A DNA stretch of 64,000 bases from Sphingobium nicotianae (GTDB taxonomy: Bacteria; Pseudomonadota; Alphaproteobacteria; Sphingomonadales; Sphingomonadaceae), in assembly GCF_018603885.1 (NCBI RefSeq), contig NZ_JAHGAW010000015.1, forward strand, positions 61,840-125,839, in the 5' to 3' direction. The notes under the pieces were generated by a model. It was not told where the DNA came from, made no database searches, and saw only the letters and a list, made by a program, of their open reading frames with translations. This document shows positions 1-8,646 of this stretch, piece by piece. The number at the start of each line of letters is the position of its first letter. Positions within the stretch are counted from its first letter, which is position 1. Position numbers and translations under genes: made by a program.

Positions 1-286
1 GGAAACCGTCCTGCTCGTAGCCGATCTCCCTGACCGTGTTGCGCACGGTCTTCTCGATCTCCTCCAGCGCCCCGTCGACCCAGCCGCCATTCTCGTACAC
101 GCCCTTGCACCGGATCTCCCCGGCAAGAACCACAAGCTGCGTCGTCGTCAGCGTCTCGCACCCGATCCGCGCCTCAGGATCCTTCGACAGAAACAGGTCC
201 ACAATCGCGTCCGATATCTGATCCGACACCTTGTCCGGATGACCCTCCGACACCGACTCCGACGTGAACAAATAACTACTGCGCAT
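1..286 (-). CDS. metK: S-adenosylmethionine synthetase MetK, N-terminal part
   Basis: Makes S-adenosylmethionine from methionine and ATP in the cytoplasm. The minus-strand frame from the ATG at 284-286 begins MRSSYLFTSESVSEGHPDKV, the nearly invariant MetK start, followed by SDQISDAIVD and GCETLTTT as in the family. About 95 residues are inside the window; the rest lies beyond position 1. The gene is downstream of lnt on the same strand with about 70 bp between them, so the two could be cotranscribed or metK could have its own leader. The family call is certain; nothing can be said about the missing C-terminal two thirds. Confidence 0.97.
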   Translation of the reverse strand, partial: MRSSYLFTSESVSEGHPDKVSDQISDAIVDLFLSKDPEARIGCETLTTTQLVVLAGEIRCKGVYENGGWVDGALEEIEKTVRNTVREIGYEQDGF

Positions 287-356
287 GGGGATCAGCCTTT
301 CTTCTAGCGGCTCGGCATTGGCCGCAATTGATATAAAGAAATGTTTATGTGCGCCC
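287..356 (-). promoter_or_regulatory. metK 5' leader with hairpin and possible pseudoknot
   Basis: In the minus-strand RNA a 5-bp hairpin (GCGGC at 325-321 with GCCGC at 311-307, 9-nt loop) lies just before metK. Loop bases GCC (316-314) could pair with GGC (297-295) near the start codon, giving an H-type pseudoknot that would include the ribosome-binding region. Small SAM-sensing pseudoknot riboswitches are known before metK in alphaproteobacteria, so this is a plausible place for one. The match is structural and by eye; no class consensus could be confirmed. Confidence 0.3.
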
Positions 357-1952
357 TTAGCGGGTGCGGCGGCCGATGGCAACGCTGCCGATCAACATGA
401 GGAACGCCAGGCCGAGCGGAATGAGATTGCCCCCGCGCGCGAACAGCGTCGGGGCATATGCGGCCGGAAGCAACGCATCGAAGGCACCCGCGTGTTCATG
501 GCCGATGGCGTCGACGATCCGCCCGGCGGGATCGACCAAAGCGGAAATTCCCGTGGGCGTCGAGCGGATGACGGGCAGCCCTTCCTCGATCGCCCGCAGC
601 CTCGCCTGCGCCAGATGCTGAGGCGGTCCCCAGCTGCCGAACCAGGCATCGTTGGACGGATTGAAGATGAAATCGGGCCGATGGGTGCGATCGACCACCT
701 GGCCGGAGAAGACGATCTCGTAGCAGATCTGGACGCCCATCCGCAGCGGAGCGCGGCCACCGCCGGCCGGCAGGTCCAGCGTGCGCGGGCCGGGGCCGGG
801 CCAGAAATCGACATCGCCCGGCACGAGGCGCGACAGACCGATCGCGCTCAGCAACGGCCGCATCGGCAGATATTCGCCATAAGGGACGAGGTGCGCCTTG
901 TCGTAGCGCCCGAGCAGCCGCTCATGCGCATCGAGCACCCAGAGGCTGTTGTTCGCCCCCTCCAGCACGCTGGTGTCGATCATGCCGCCCTGCTCGCGAT
1001 AATGGAATTTGTCGCCGCCGAGCATCAGCAGGTCATCCGGCCCGAGCAGGCCCGCGATGCGGGCGCGCCAGCGCGGCTCCATGTCGAGGATGGCGGGCAC
1101 CGCCGCCTCCGGCCAGAAGACGAGCCGCCCCGTCCGGGACGATCGGCCGGTCAGTTCGGCCAGGCGGCGGAAGTTCAGCTCCTCCAGATCGGGATCATAT
1201 TTCTCGTTCTGGTTGATGTTGGGCTGGACGACGCGGATGGCGGTGGCGCCAGTCGATGGCGATGGAGATGCGCTTACGCGGATCAGCCCGAGCAGCGCGA
1301 CGACCGCCAGGCCACCGACCAGCATTCCCGCCGGCCGCCATTGCCGATGCGTGGCCCACCACAGCGCGCCGCCCGCCAGCATCGCGAGGAGGCCCAGCCC
1401 ATAAGTGCCGATCACGCTCGCGGCCTGATCCACGCCGGTGCCGAGCCAGATCACGCCCAACGGATTCCAGGCGAACCCCGTGAACATCGTCGCGCGCAGA
1501 TATTCGGTGAACAGCCAGGCACAGGCGAGGAAGGTCGCGAAAAGCCCCGCCCGCCCGCGCCCCAACTGCCAGCCGATCAGCGCGGCGATCGCCGGATAGA
1601 CGGCGAGATAGAAGGAGAGCAGGACGACCGCGAGATAGCCCAGCCAGTGCGGCATCGTGTCCTGGAAGGTGAAGGCATGGGCGATCCAGTTCAGGCCGAC
1701 GACGAACTGGCCGAGCCCGAAGGCGTAGCCGGTCTTGAAGGCGCCGCGCCGGTCCGGCGTGTGCCAGAGCAGGTGGATGAGCAGCGCCAGGGTTGCCAGA
1801 GTCACCGGCCAGAGATGCAGCGGCTCGAAGCCCGTCGCCGAGAGGGCGCCAGCCAGCAGCGCGGTCAGCCCGGGGCGCCGCTTCATGCCCGCATCGATCA
1901 TCTGGATTTTCGCCACGCGCGCTCCTATCGCCGGGTTTGATGACAGTTGCAA
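357..1952 (-). CDS. lnt: apolipoprotein N-acyltransferase Lnt
   Basis: Transfers a third acyl chain to the N-terminal cysteine of lipoproteins at the periplasmic face of the inner membrane. The 531-residue frame has an N-terminal set of membrane helices (about residues 25-225) and a C-terminal nitrilase-type domain. The expected triad is visible: Glu282 in FWPEAAVPA, Lys352 in YDKAHLVPYGEY and Cys410 in GVQICYEIVFS. An internal ATG at codon 23 (MKRRPGLT) is a possible true start because the hydrophobic core begins right after it. It lies upstream of metK on the same strand. Length fits the family (about 500-530). Confidence 0.95.
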   Translation of the reverse strand: MQLSSNPAIGARVAKIQMIDAGMKRRPGLTALLAGALSATGFEPLHLWPVTLATLALLIHLLWHTPDRRGAFKTGYAFGLGQFVVGLNWIAHAFTFQDTMPHWLGYLAVVLLSFYLAVYPAIAALIGWQLGRGRAGLFATFLACAWLFTEYLRATMFTGFAWNPLGVIWLGTGVDQAASVIGTYGLGLLAMLAGGALWWATHRQWRPAGMLVGGLAVVALLGLIRVSASPSPSTGATAIRVVQPNINQNEKYDPDLEELNFRRLAELTGRSSRTGRLVFWPEAAVPAILDMEPRWRARIAGLLGPDDLLMLGGDKFHYREQGGMIDTSVLEGANNSLWVLDAHERLLGRYDKAHLVPYGEYLPMRPLLSAIGLSRLVPGDVDFWPGPGPRTLDLPAGGGRAPLRMGVQICYEIVFSGQVVDRTHRPDFIFNPSNDAWFGSWGPPQHLAQARLRAIEEGLPVIRSTPTGISALVDPAGRIVDAIGHEHAGAFDALLPAAYAPTLFARGGNLIPLGLAFLMLIGSVAIGRRTR

Positions 1953-1975
1953 TTACGCGCGGCGGAGTTCGATCG

Positions 1976-2392
1976 ATGAGACCCTTTCATATCGCTTTCC
2001 CCGTCCACGATCTCGCCGCGGCCCGCGCCTTTTATGGCGGCATGATGGGCTGCCCGGAGGGGCGCAGCAGCGATCACTGGATCGACTTCGACCTCTATGG
2101 CCACCAGATCGTCGCCCACCTCGACGCCGGGAAGGCGGCGCCGGGGCCGATCCATAACCCGGTCGACGGCCATGACGTGCCAGTCCCGCATTTCGGCGTG
2201 ATTCTCGACCGCGCGGACTGGGACGCTCTCGCCGCGCGGATGATCGCCGCTGGCACCGATTTTATCATCGAGCCCTACGTCCGCTTCGAGGGCGAGGCCG
2301 GCGAGCAGGCGACGATGTTCTTCCTGGATCCCAGCGGCAACGCGCTCGAATTCAAGAGCTTCGCCAGCGACGACATGATCTTCGCGACCTGA
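1976..2392 (+). CDS. VOC-family (glyoxalase/dioxygenase-like) protein
   Basis: A 138-residue protein of the vicinal oxygen chelate fold. It starts MRPFHIAFPVHDLAAARAFY, a typical first beta-alpha unit, and ends FFLDPSGNALEFKSF, a typical last strand with the Asp-Pro-x-Gly-Asn turn and a metal-ligand Glu. His5, the central His in PVPHFGV and the C-terminal Glu are candidate metal ligands. The open frame extends further upstream, but that part is antisense to lnt and has no coding character, so the ATG at 1976 was chosen. It is divergent from lnt. The substrate cannot be read from the sequence. Confidence 0.85.
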   Translation: MRPFHIAFPVHDLAAARAFYGGMMGCPEGRSSDHWIDFDLYGHQIVAHLDAGKAAPGPIHNPVDGHDVPVPHFGVILDRADWDALAARMIAAGTDFIIEPYVRFEGEAGEQATMFFLDPSGNALEFKSFASDDMIFAT

Positions 2393-2474
2393 GAGATTTT
2401 CCGGAACTTCTCTAACATCGCACATATCGCACATGGTGAGTTACAAGCCGGCGGCGCTGTAGGACAGCGCTTTC

Positions 2475-3119
2475 TCAGCGCGCGGAGGTCATGTCCGCCA
2501 TCGTCGCGCCGCTGCACTTGTCGCTCGCTTTCGTGCCGCCGCTGAGCGCACCGGCCGCGAGGATTCCACCGACGACCAGCACCACGAACGCCGCCGAAAT
2601 CCAGGCGAGATAGCGTTCCAGGAAGACCTTGATCGGCGCGCCGAACTTCCAGAACAGCACGCCGACGAGGATGAATTGCATGCCGCGCGAGACGATGCTG
2701 GCCCACAGGAACGTGAACAGCGACAGGCCAATGAAGCCCGCCGTGATCGTGATCAGCTTGAACGGGATCGGCGTCGCGCCCTTCACCAGGATGATCTCGG
2801 CGCCATAATCGCGCAGATAGCAGGCGGCTTTCGGGAAGCTGGCAGTCAGGTGCAGCAGGTCGAGCAGGCTCGTGCCCACCGTCGCGAACAGGAAATGGCC
2901 GATCGCATAGCCGAGCAGGCCGCCGCAGACGGACGCCGCCGTGCAGATGATCCCGTAACGCAGCGCCTTCTCCGGCCGGGCGAGGCACATCAGGCCGAGC
3001 AACGGATGCGGCGGGATCGGGAAGAAGCTCGATTCCATGAAGGAGAAGGCGATGAGCCACCATTCGGCGTGGCGGTGCGCGGCCTTGGCCAGCGTCCATT
3101 GGTAAAGGCGGTGCAGCAT
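2475..3119 (-). CDS. YqaA/DedA-like membrane protein
   Basis: A 214-residue inner-membrane protein with several hydrophobic segments. The N-terminal ESSFFPIPPHPLLG is the hallmark of YqaA proteins, relatives of DedA/VTT-domain proteins. GYAIGHFLF and VKGATPIPFKLITITAGF are the conserved re-entrant-loop region. DedA relatives are thought to move or scramble lipids; the role of YqaA itself is not settled. It follows ubiA on the same strand with about 54 bp between them, so the two may share a transcript. The C-terminal tail after the last helix is short and has no recognised domain. Confidence 0.85.
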   Translation of the reverse strand: MLHRLYQWTLAKAAHRHAEWWLIAFSFMESSFFPIPPHPLLGLMCLARPEKALRYGIICTAASVCGGLLGYAIGHFLFATVGTSLLDLLHLTASFPKAACYLRDYGAEIILVKGATPIPFKLITITAGFIGLSLFTFLWASIVSRGMQFILVGVLFWKFGAPIKVFLERYLAWISAAFVVLVVGGILAAGALSGGTKASDKCSGATMADMTSAR

Positions 3120-3173
3120 CGCGGCGGCCCATAGCGGCTTTGCGGGATGGCCGCCAGCGCGTTGACCGTGATT

Positions 3174-4079
3174 TCAGGCAGCGCCGACGGCGAGGCAGGC
3201 GAGGAACATCAGCAGCCCGGCGAAACGATTCGAGCGGAACTTGACCAGCGGATCGGCGCCGTCCTCCTGGAGTGTACTCACCTGCCAGAGAAAGTGCAGC
3301 GCAATCGGCACGAGCGCGAGCGGAGCGACCCAGATCGGCTGCACCAGCCAGACTGCCGCGCTCCACAGCAGGATCGCCAGCGCAAAGCAGAGGCCGACGC
3401 CGGCCCTGACATGGCGGCCCATGGTGAGAGCACTGGAGCCGATGCCGACCAGCGCATCGTCCTCGCGGTCCTGCAGCGCGTAGATGGTGTCATAGCCGAT
3501 GCACCAGAAGAAGGCGCCGGCATAGAGCAGCAGGCCGGCCGCGCTCATCCCGCCCCTGATCTCGACCCAGGCGACCGGCGCCGCCCAGGTGAAGACGAGG
3601 CCGAGCCACGCCTGCGGAAAGCCGGTGATGCGCTTCATGAAGGGATAGGCCGCGACCAGTGCGAGGCTGGCCAGCGCGACGATCTGCGCCTGCCAGCGCA
3701 ATTGCAGGAGCACGACGAGGCCGACGAGGCACAGGAATATCAGCCATGCCCAGGCCGCCTTGAGCGAGACCGCGCCGCTGGCGATCGGCCGGCTGGCGGT
3801 GCGCGCGACCTGCGCATCGAGATCGCGATCGACGATGTCGTTATAGACGCAGCCAGCGCCGCGCATCGCGATGCTGCCGAACAGGAACCAGAGCAGCAGC
3901 GGCCAGCGCTGCGGCAATCCCCCGGCCAGGGCGATCGCCCAGGCGCCGGGCCAGAAGAGCAGCCACCAGCCGATCGGCCGATCGAACCGCGCGAGCAGCG
4001 CATAAGGCCGCGCGGCCGCCGGCAGCAGGCGCAGAAGCCCTCGCGTCTCGGTATCGGGGACTGTCTGTGCGGCGCCCAT
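3174..4079 (-). CDS. ubiA: 4-hydroxybenzoate polyprenyltransferase UbiA
   Basis: Attaches the polyprenyl tail to 4-hydroxybenzoate in ubiquinone synthesis, in the inner membrane. The 301-residue protein has about eight or nine hydrophobic helices, the first Asp-rich motif in YNDIVDRDLDAQVARTASRP and a second acidic cluster around YDTIYALQDREDD. RFDRPIGWWLLFWPGAWA is typical of UbiA rather than of other prenyltransferases. The first 40 codons are duplicated as a degraded fragment about 850 bp further on (4801-4926), beyond a lipoprotein gene. Confidence 0.95.
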   Translation of the reverse strand: MGAAQTVPDTETRGLLRLLPAAARPYALLARFDRPIGWWLLFWPGAWAIALAGGLPQRWPLLLWFLFGSIAMRGAGCVYNDIVDRDLDAQVARTASRPIASGAVSLKAAWAWLIFLCLVGLVVLLQLRWQAQIVALASLALVAAYPFMKRITGFPQAWLGLVFTWAAPVAWVEIRGGMSAAGLLLYAGAFFWCIGYDTIYALQDREDDALVGIGSSALTMGRHVRAGVGLCFALAILLWSAAVWLVQPIWVAPLALVPIALHFLWQVSTLQEDGADPLVKFRSNRFAGLLMFLACLAVGAA

Positions 4080-4388
4080 GCGTGGCCCTCTGCCACAGAT
4101 GGGGCAGCGAAGGACATAGCTCTTTGTCGGCGAATTTCCCGGAAGCGCATGGCGGCCAGGTCGCCTTCAGGTTCATTTGTCTCAGGATTAGACGAGATTA
4201 CTTCTCATTACTGTGGCAATTTCAGTCACATCCGGAATTCCCGATATCAACGAGCCGTTTTTGGGGCTCCGACAGGCAGTCGCCGGTCAATTGCACACCG
4301 GCCGTTAAGTATATTTCCCAATGTTCATCGCTTCGCGGCGACCAGTACATTGCGGTTTCACTACCAACAGGATGACTGGAGCACTGGG
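4080..4388. other. 309-bp non-coding stretch between ubiA and a lipoprotein gene
   Basis: Divergent promoter region for ubiA (minus) and the lipoprotein gene (plus). It is noticeably richer in A and T than its surroundings, especially around 4170-4330. No clear promoter boxes or RNA gene could be assigned. A 12-base string near its left end (CCCTCTGCCACA, about 4086-4097) recurs just beyond the second ubiA copy at about 4970-4982, as part of the duplication described separately. Confidence 0.6.
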
Positions 4389-4793
4389 ATGCGCAGCATA
4401 ATTGCAGCGGCACTAGCCGCGAGCATGCTCGTCGGTTGCATGGACGACGAGGGCGGCAGTCGCCCGGAGACCCAATGGCGCAGATACGACTATAACCGCC
4501 CCGACCCCAGCTATGGCGGCTACTACGCTGACCGTTACTATCGCGAGGACAGCCGCTATCGCGAGCGTCGCCTGTCACGCAACGACCGCATCTATCGCGG
4601 CAGTGATGACCGATATTATTGCCGTCGGTCCGATGGCACCACTGGCCTGGTCGTTGGCGCGATCGTGGGCGGCGCGCTCGGCAATCGGATTGGACGTGGT
4701 GGATCGGAGACGCTGGGCACCCTATTGGGCGCTCTCGCCGGCGCCGCCGCGGGCCGCGAAATCGATCGCAGCGGCGACGTTCGCTGCCGCTGA
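4389..4793 (+). CDS. glycine-zipper outer-membrane lipoprotein
   Basis: A 134-residue predicted lipoprotein. Residues 1-17 form a signal peptide ending in the lipobox LVGC, so Cys17 would be lipidated. A Tyr/Arg/Asp-rich middle (about 30-75) follows, then a glycine-zipper segment, VVGAIVGGALGNRIGRG and LLGALAGAAAGREIDR, as in the 2TM glycine-zipper (Rick_17kDa-like) surface antigens. These sit in the outer membrane; a precise role is not known. The open frame extends far upstream, but the lipobox fixes the ATG at 4389. The gene is bracketed by ubiA and a broken copy of the ubiA 5' end. Confidence 0.85.
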   Translation: MRSIIAAALAASMLVGCMDDEGGSRPETQWRRYDYNRPDPSYGGYYADRYYREDSRYRERRLSRNDRIYRGSDDRYYCRRSDGTTGLVVGAIVGGALGNRIGRGGSETLGTLLGALAGAAAGREIDRSGDVRCR

Positions 4794-4800
4794 GGCGCTA

Positions 4801-4926
4801 GACCAGAAGAGCAGCCACCAGCCGATCGACCGATCGAACCGGGCTGGCAGCGCAGCCGCGCGACGGCAGGTAGCAGGCGCAGAAGCCCTCGCGTCTCGGC
4901 ATCGAGGACGATCTGCGCTGCGCCCA
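4801..4926 (-). pseudogene. duplicated fragment of the ubiA 5' end
   Basis: On the minus strand this reads MGAAQIVLDAETRGLLRLLP, against MGAAQTVPDTETRGLLRLLP in the intact ubiA ending at 4079. DNA similarity continues over about 125 bp (compare 3951-4078), covering the ATG and the first 40 or so codons. After the residues matching PAVAR the frame shifts, and similarity stops close to the end of the lipoprotein gene. It cannot make a UbiA protein. It is a direct repeat of the intact copy, so it marks a duplication or insertion event. Confidence 0.85.
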
Positions 4927-5011
4927 TGCCGCTCTGGCCTTGTCTATTCCTCATGCTTGTCTCGCCGGTCCCTCTGCCACATAAGCAGCCGGAATTGACG
5001 GGGGTAAAGCC

Positions 5012-5815
5012 GTGGCCGAGGCCAATACCGATGCCGTAACCGATGTACGCGCGATCAATCGCGCCGGATGGAACCGCCGGGTGGCGGAAGGCGACATGTG
5101 GTCGATCCCCGTCTCGCCGGAGGAGATTGCGCGCGCCCGGGAGGGCGACTGGTCCGTTGTGTTGACGCCGAAGAAATTCGTGCCGCGCAGCTGGTTCGGC
5201 GAGATTGCAGGCAAGGATCTGCTCGGTCTGGCCTCAGGCGGAGGCCAGCAATGCCCGCTCTTCGCCGCCGCCGGTGCGCGCGTGACCAGCTTCGACGCCT
5301 CTGACGCGCAGCTCGGCCGCGATGCCGAGGTGGCCGCGCGCGAGGGCCTGCATATCCAAACGGTGCAGGGCTATATGGACGATCTCTCCGTCTTCCCCGA
5401 CGAAAGCTTCGATCTCATCTTCCATCCTGTCTCGAACTGCTTTGCGCCGGAGGTCGTGCCGGTCTGGCGCGAATGCGCTCGCGTGCTGCGGCCGGGCGGG
5501 GCCTTGCTGGCCGGGCTGTGCAATCCGCTGAACTATATCTTCGACATGGACGCGCAGGAGCGTGGCGAGATGATCGTGCGACACAAGCTGCCTTATGCCG
5601 ATACCGACCTGCCACCGGCCGAGGTCGAGCGGCTGATCGCGCGCGACCATACGCTGGAGTTCAGCCACACGCTCGAGACCCAGATCGGCGGGCAGCTCGC
5701 CGCCGGCCTCATGCTGACCGATCTGTTCGAGGATGGCGACAGCGATCCGCCGCGCGCCAGCGCCGCCTATTTCCAGCCCTTCCTCGCCACGCGGGCGATC
5801 CGGCCGATCGCCTGA
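5012..5815 (+). CDS. class I SAM-dependent methyltransferase
   Basis: A 267-residue cytoplasmic protein with a Rossmann-type methyltransferase domain. The SAM-binding glycine loop is LLGLASGGGQQ (about residue 75), followed by the acidic end of strand 2 in VTSFDAS, and by FDLIFHPVSNCF and the post-motif ARVLRPGGALLAGL. The GTG at 5012 is the furthest start with plausible spacing and gives the common family length. It ends 3 bp before rsmE, so the two are probably cotranscribed. The substrate is unknown; it belongs to the broad Methyltransf_11 group. Confidence 0.8.
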   Translation: MAEANTDAVTDVRAINRAGWNRRVAEGDMWSIPVSPEEIARAREGDWSVVLTPKKFVPRSWFGEIAGKDLLGLASGGGQQCPLFAAAGARVTSFDASDAQLGRDAEVAAREGLHIQTVQGYMDDLSVFPDESFDLIFHPVSNCFAPEVVPVWRECARVLRPGGALLAGLCNPLNYIFDMDAQERGEMIVRHKLPYADTDLPPAEVERLIARDHTLEFSHTLETQIGGQLAAGLMLTDLFEDGDSDPPRASAAYFQPFLATRAIRPIA

Positions 5816-5818
5816 CCC

Positions 5819-6580
5819 ATGCCCGCCACGCCTGCCTGGCCACCCCGATCCGCGCCGCGCCTGTTCGTCGAGACCGCGCTCGGTGGGGGCGTGGCCGTGC
5901 CGGTGGACGGCAATGGCGCGCATTATCTAATCTCGGTCATGCGGGTGCGTGAGGGCGACACGGTGTTGCTGTTCGACGGGCAATCGGGCGAATGGGCCGC
6001 GACCGCCGAGCAGGTGCGCAAGCGCGACCTCGTCCTGCGCTGCGTGCAGCAGACCAAGCCGGCCGAGACGGTGCCCGACTTCTGGCTGTGCGCGGCGCCG
6101 ATCAAGAAGGGGCGGATCGACTTGGTCGCCGAGAAGGCCTGCGAGCTGGGCGTGGCAAAGCTGGTGCCGGTGCTGACCGAGCGGAGCGTGGTCGACAAGG
6201 TCAATCTCGACCGGCTCCACGCCCATCTGGTCGAGGCCGCCGAGCAATGCGGCCGCACCGCGCTGCCCGAGCTGGCCCCGATGATCCCGCTCGCGCGGCT
6301 GCTGGCCGACTGGCCTGCCGAGCGTACACTCTTCTTCGCCGACGAGTTGGGCGGCGCGCCGATGCGCGACGCCTTCACCGCCGCGCCCGGCCCGGCCGCC
6401 CTGCTGATCGGCCCGGAAGGCGGTTTCACCACCGCCGAGCGCGATCTCATCCGCGCCGCGCCGCAGGCCCGTGCCATCTCGCTCGGCCCGCGCATCCTGC
6501 GCGCCGAGACCGCCGCGATCGCCGCCACCGCCTGCTGGATGGCGGCGAATGGCGACTGGACAAGTTGCGAAACGAAATGA
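5819..6580 (+). CDS. rsmE: 16S rRNA (uracil-1498-N3)-methyltransferase RsmE
   Basis: Methylates U1498 of 16S rRNA in the assembled 30S subunit, using SAM. The 253-residue protein has the N-terminal PUA-like part (RLFVE, HYLISVMRVREGDTV) and the C-terminal SPOUT domain with the knot signatures IGPEGGFTTAER and SLGPRILRAETAAIAA. Length is normal for the family. It starts 3 bp after the preceding methyltransferase gene, which suggests one transcript. Confidence 0.95.
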   Translation: MPATPAWPPRSAPRLFVETALGGGVAVPVDGNGAHYLISVMRVREGDTVLLFDGQSGEWAATAEQVRKRDLVLRCVQQTKPAETVPDFWLCAAPIKKGRIDLVAEKACELGVAKLVPVLTERSVVDKVNLDRLHAHLVEAAEQCGRTALPELAPMIPLARLLADWPAERTLFFADELGGAPMRDAFTAAPGPAALLIGPEGGFTTAERDLIRAAPQARAISLGPRILRAETAAIAATACWMAANGDWTSCETK

Positions 6581-6644
6581 ATTTGCGCGCCCCAATCAAA
6601 GGCCTTATGGGCCGCGCGAGGCAGGGTGAGGAATCGGATCGGGT

Positions 6645-8018
6645 ATGAGTACACGCACGCAGGCCGACGGCGATGACCCGATCATCGAGAGCCGCGACCA
6701 GCTAATCAGCCTGTTCGAGAAGGGCGAGAAGCCAGCGGATCGCTGGCGGATCGGCACCGAGCACGAGAAGCTGGTCTATCGCACCGCCGACCACAAGGCG
6801 CCCTCCTATGAGGAGCCGGGCGGCATTCGCGATCTGCTCGACGGGCTGCGCCAGTTCGGCTGGGAGCCGGTCGAGGAAGGCGGCAAGGTCATCGCGCTCG
6901 CCGGCACCGACGGCAATATCAGCCTCGAGCCGGCCGGGCAGCTCGAGCTTTCCGGTGCGCCGCTCGATAATCTGCACGAGACCTGCGCCGAGACCGGCCG
7001 CCATCTGGAGCAGGTGAAGGCGGTCGGCGACCAGCTCGGCCTCGGCTTCCTCGGCCTCGGCATGTGGCCGGACAAGACGCGCGAAGAGCTGCCGATCATG
7101 CCCAAGGGTCGCTATGCGATCATGTTGCGGCACATGCCGCGCGTCGGAAGCCTCGGCCTCGACATGATGCTGCGCACCTGCACCATCCAGGTGAACCTCG
7201 ATTATTCGAGCGAGGCGCGCATGGCGAAGATGTTCCGCGTCAGCCTCGCGCTGCAACCGATGGCCACCGCCCTGTTCGCCAATTCGCCGTTCACGGAAGG
7301 CAAGCCCAACGGCTTCCTCTCCTTCCGCAGCCACATCTGGTCGGACACCGATCCGCACCGCACCGGCATGCTGCCCTTCGTCTTCGAGGACGGCTTCGGC
7401 TATGAGCGCTATGCCGACTATGCGCTCGACGTGCCGATGTATTTCGTGTTCCGCGACGGCAAATATATCGATGCGGCGGGCCTCAGCTTCCGCGACTTCC
7501 TCGCGGGCAAGCTCTCGGTTCTCCCCGGCGAGAAGCCGACGATGAGCGACTGGGCGGACCATCTTTCGACCGCCTTCCCCGAAGTGCGGATGAAGAGCTT
7601 CCTGGAAATGCGCGGCGCCGATGGCGGCCCGTGGAACCGCATCTGCGCCCTGCCCGCCTTCTGGGTCGGCCTGCTCTACGATGACAACGCGCTCGATGCG
7701 GCCTGGGATCTGGTCAAGGACTGGACGATGGAGGAGCGCGAGACCTTGCGTTCCGAAGTGCCTCGCCTTGCCCTCGACGCGCCGATCGGCGGCGGCGGCA
7801 CGCTGCGCGACATCGCCGCGCGGGTGATGGACATTTCCCGGTCCGGCCTCGCCGCCCGTGCGCGGCTGAACAGCATCGGCGACAATGAGACGGGCTATCT
7901 CGCCGCGCTCGACGAGGTGGTCGCGAACGGCAAGACCCACGCCGAGCGGCTGCTGGAGCGCTACAACGGCGCCTGGGCTGGCGACATCTCGAAGATTTAC
8001 GCCGAAGAGAGCTTCTAG
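6645..8018 (+). CDS. gshA: glutamate-cysteine ligase
   Basis: First step of glutathione synthesis: ATP-dependent joining of glutamate to cysteine. The 457-residue protein fits the plant/alphaproteobacterial class. Visible signatures are RIGTEHEKLVYR near the N-terminus, GNISLEPAGQLELSGAP, RTCTIQVNLDYSSE and ALPAFWVGLLYDDNA. It follows rsmE by about 65 bp. Its stop codon overlaps that of the convergent TetR gene by four bases, so there is no room for a terminator between them. Confidence 0.93.
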   Translation: MSTRTQADGDDPIIESRDQLISLFEKGEKPADRWRIGTEHEKLVYRTADHKAPSYEEPGGIRDLLDGLRQFGWEPVEEGGKVIALAGTDGNISLEPAGQLELSGAPLDNLHETCAETGRHLEQVKAVGDQLGLGFLGLGMWPDKTREELPIMPKGRYAIMLRHMPRVGSLGLDMMLRTCTIQVNLDYSSEARMAKMFRVSLALQPMATALFANSPFTEGKPNGFLSFRSHIWSDTDPHRTGMLPFVFEDGFGYERYADYALDVPMYFVFRDGKYIDAAGLSFRDFLAGKLSVLPGEKPTMSDWADHLSTAFPEVRMKSFLEMRGADGGPWNRICALPAFWVGLLYDDNALDAAWDLVKDWTMEERETLRSEVPRLALDAPIGGGGTLRDIAARVMDISRSGLAARARLNSIGDNETGYLAALDEVVANGKTHAERLLERYNGAWAGDISKIYAEESF

Positions 8019-8629
8019 GCTCCGGGCTCCTCGTCCAGCGGCCTGCCGCCCCGCGCGCGCAGATCGGCCAGCAGCGTCTTCATCGCCCAGCGGCAGCTTC
8101 TCGCGATCTCCTCGCCCGAGAGTCCCCACTGGTCGTGCATCTCCAGCCAAGCCGTCGTGTGCAGGAATTGCAGCATCGCCGTCGCGATCCGCTGATCCGG
8201 CTCAGGCAGATCCTTGACGGCGTCGGCGGTGGCGGCGCGATAGCGGGCCTGCCGCTTGTCCCGATCGGCGAGACGGATGGCGCGCCCCTGCGGCGTGGTG
8301 CGCATCAGGATGCTCACTGCTTCGATCCTGTCGAAGCCGGTATAGATGTCGTCGAGCTGGTCGATCAGATCGCTCTCCGATTCCGGCATGCGCACATTGG
8401 GACCGATCATCCCCTGCACATGTTCGCGCGCGCCGCGCAGCAGCGCCGTCTGGTCGGGGAAATAGCGATAGACCGTCCGGCGCGAGACGCCGGCATGCTC
8501 GGCCACCGCGTCATGATTGATCGCGCCGAACTGGCCGATGAGATCGACCGCCGCGCCGGCGATGCGCTGGCGGGTCTCGTCATTGGAGGCGGAGGACGCG
8601 GCTTTGCGGGATGTCTTGGGGCTGGCCAT
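8015..8629 (-). CDS. TetR-family transcriptional regulator
   Basis: A repressor-like protein of about 204 residues. The N-terminal helix-turn-helix is VAEHAGVSRRTVYRYFPDQT, the standard TetR DNA-binding unit; the C-terminal half would be the ligand-binding dimer domain. The open frame can begin at 8647, but that codon lies inside a palindrome that looks like the operator, so the second ATG (MASPKTS, 8629) is preferred. The divergent gene at 8732 is the most likely target together with itself. Confidence 0.9.
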   Translation of the reverse strand: MASPKTSRKAASSASNDETRQRIAGAAVDLIGQFGAINHDAVAEHAGVSRRTVYRYFPDQTALLRGAREHVQGMIGPNVRMPESESDLIDQLDDIYTGFDRIEAVSILMRTTPQGRAIRLADRDKRQARYRAATADAVKDLPEPDQRIATAMLQFLHTTAWLEMHDQWGLSGEEIARSCRWAMKTLLADLRARGGRPLDEEPGA

Positions 8630-8646
8630 GAGAGCGATATAAGCCA

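Noticed and set aside
285..1940. 551-codon plus-strand frame opposite lnt
   Set aside because: Shadow of lnt on the other strand; the translation is Arg/Gln/Asp-rich with no family motif, as expected for antisense of a high-GC gene.
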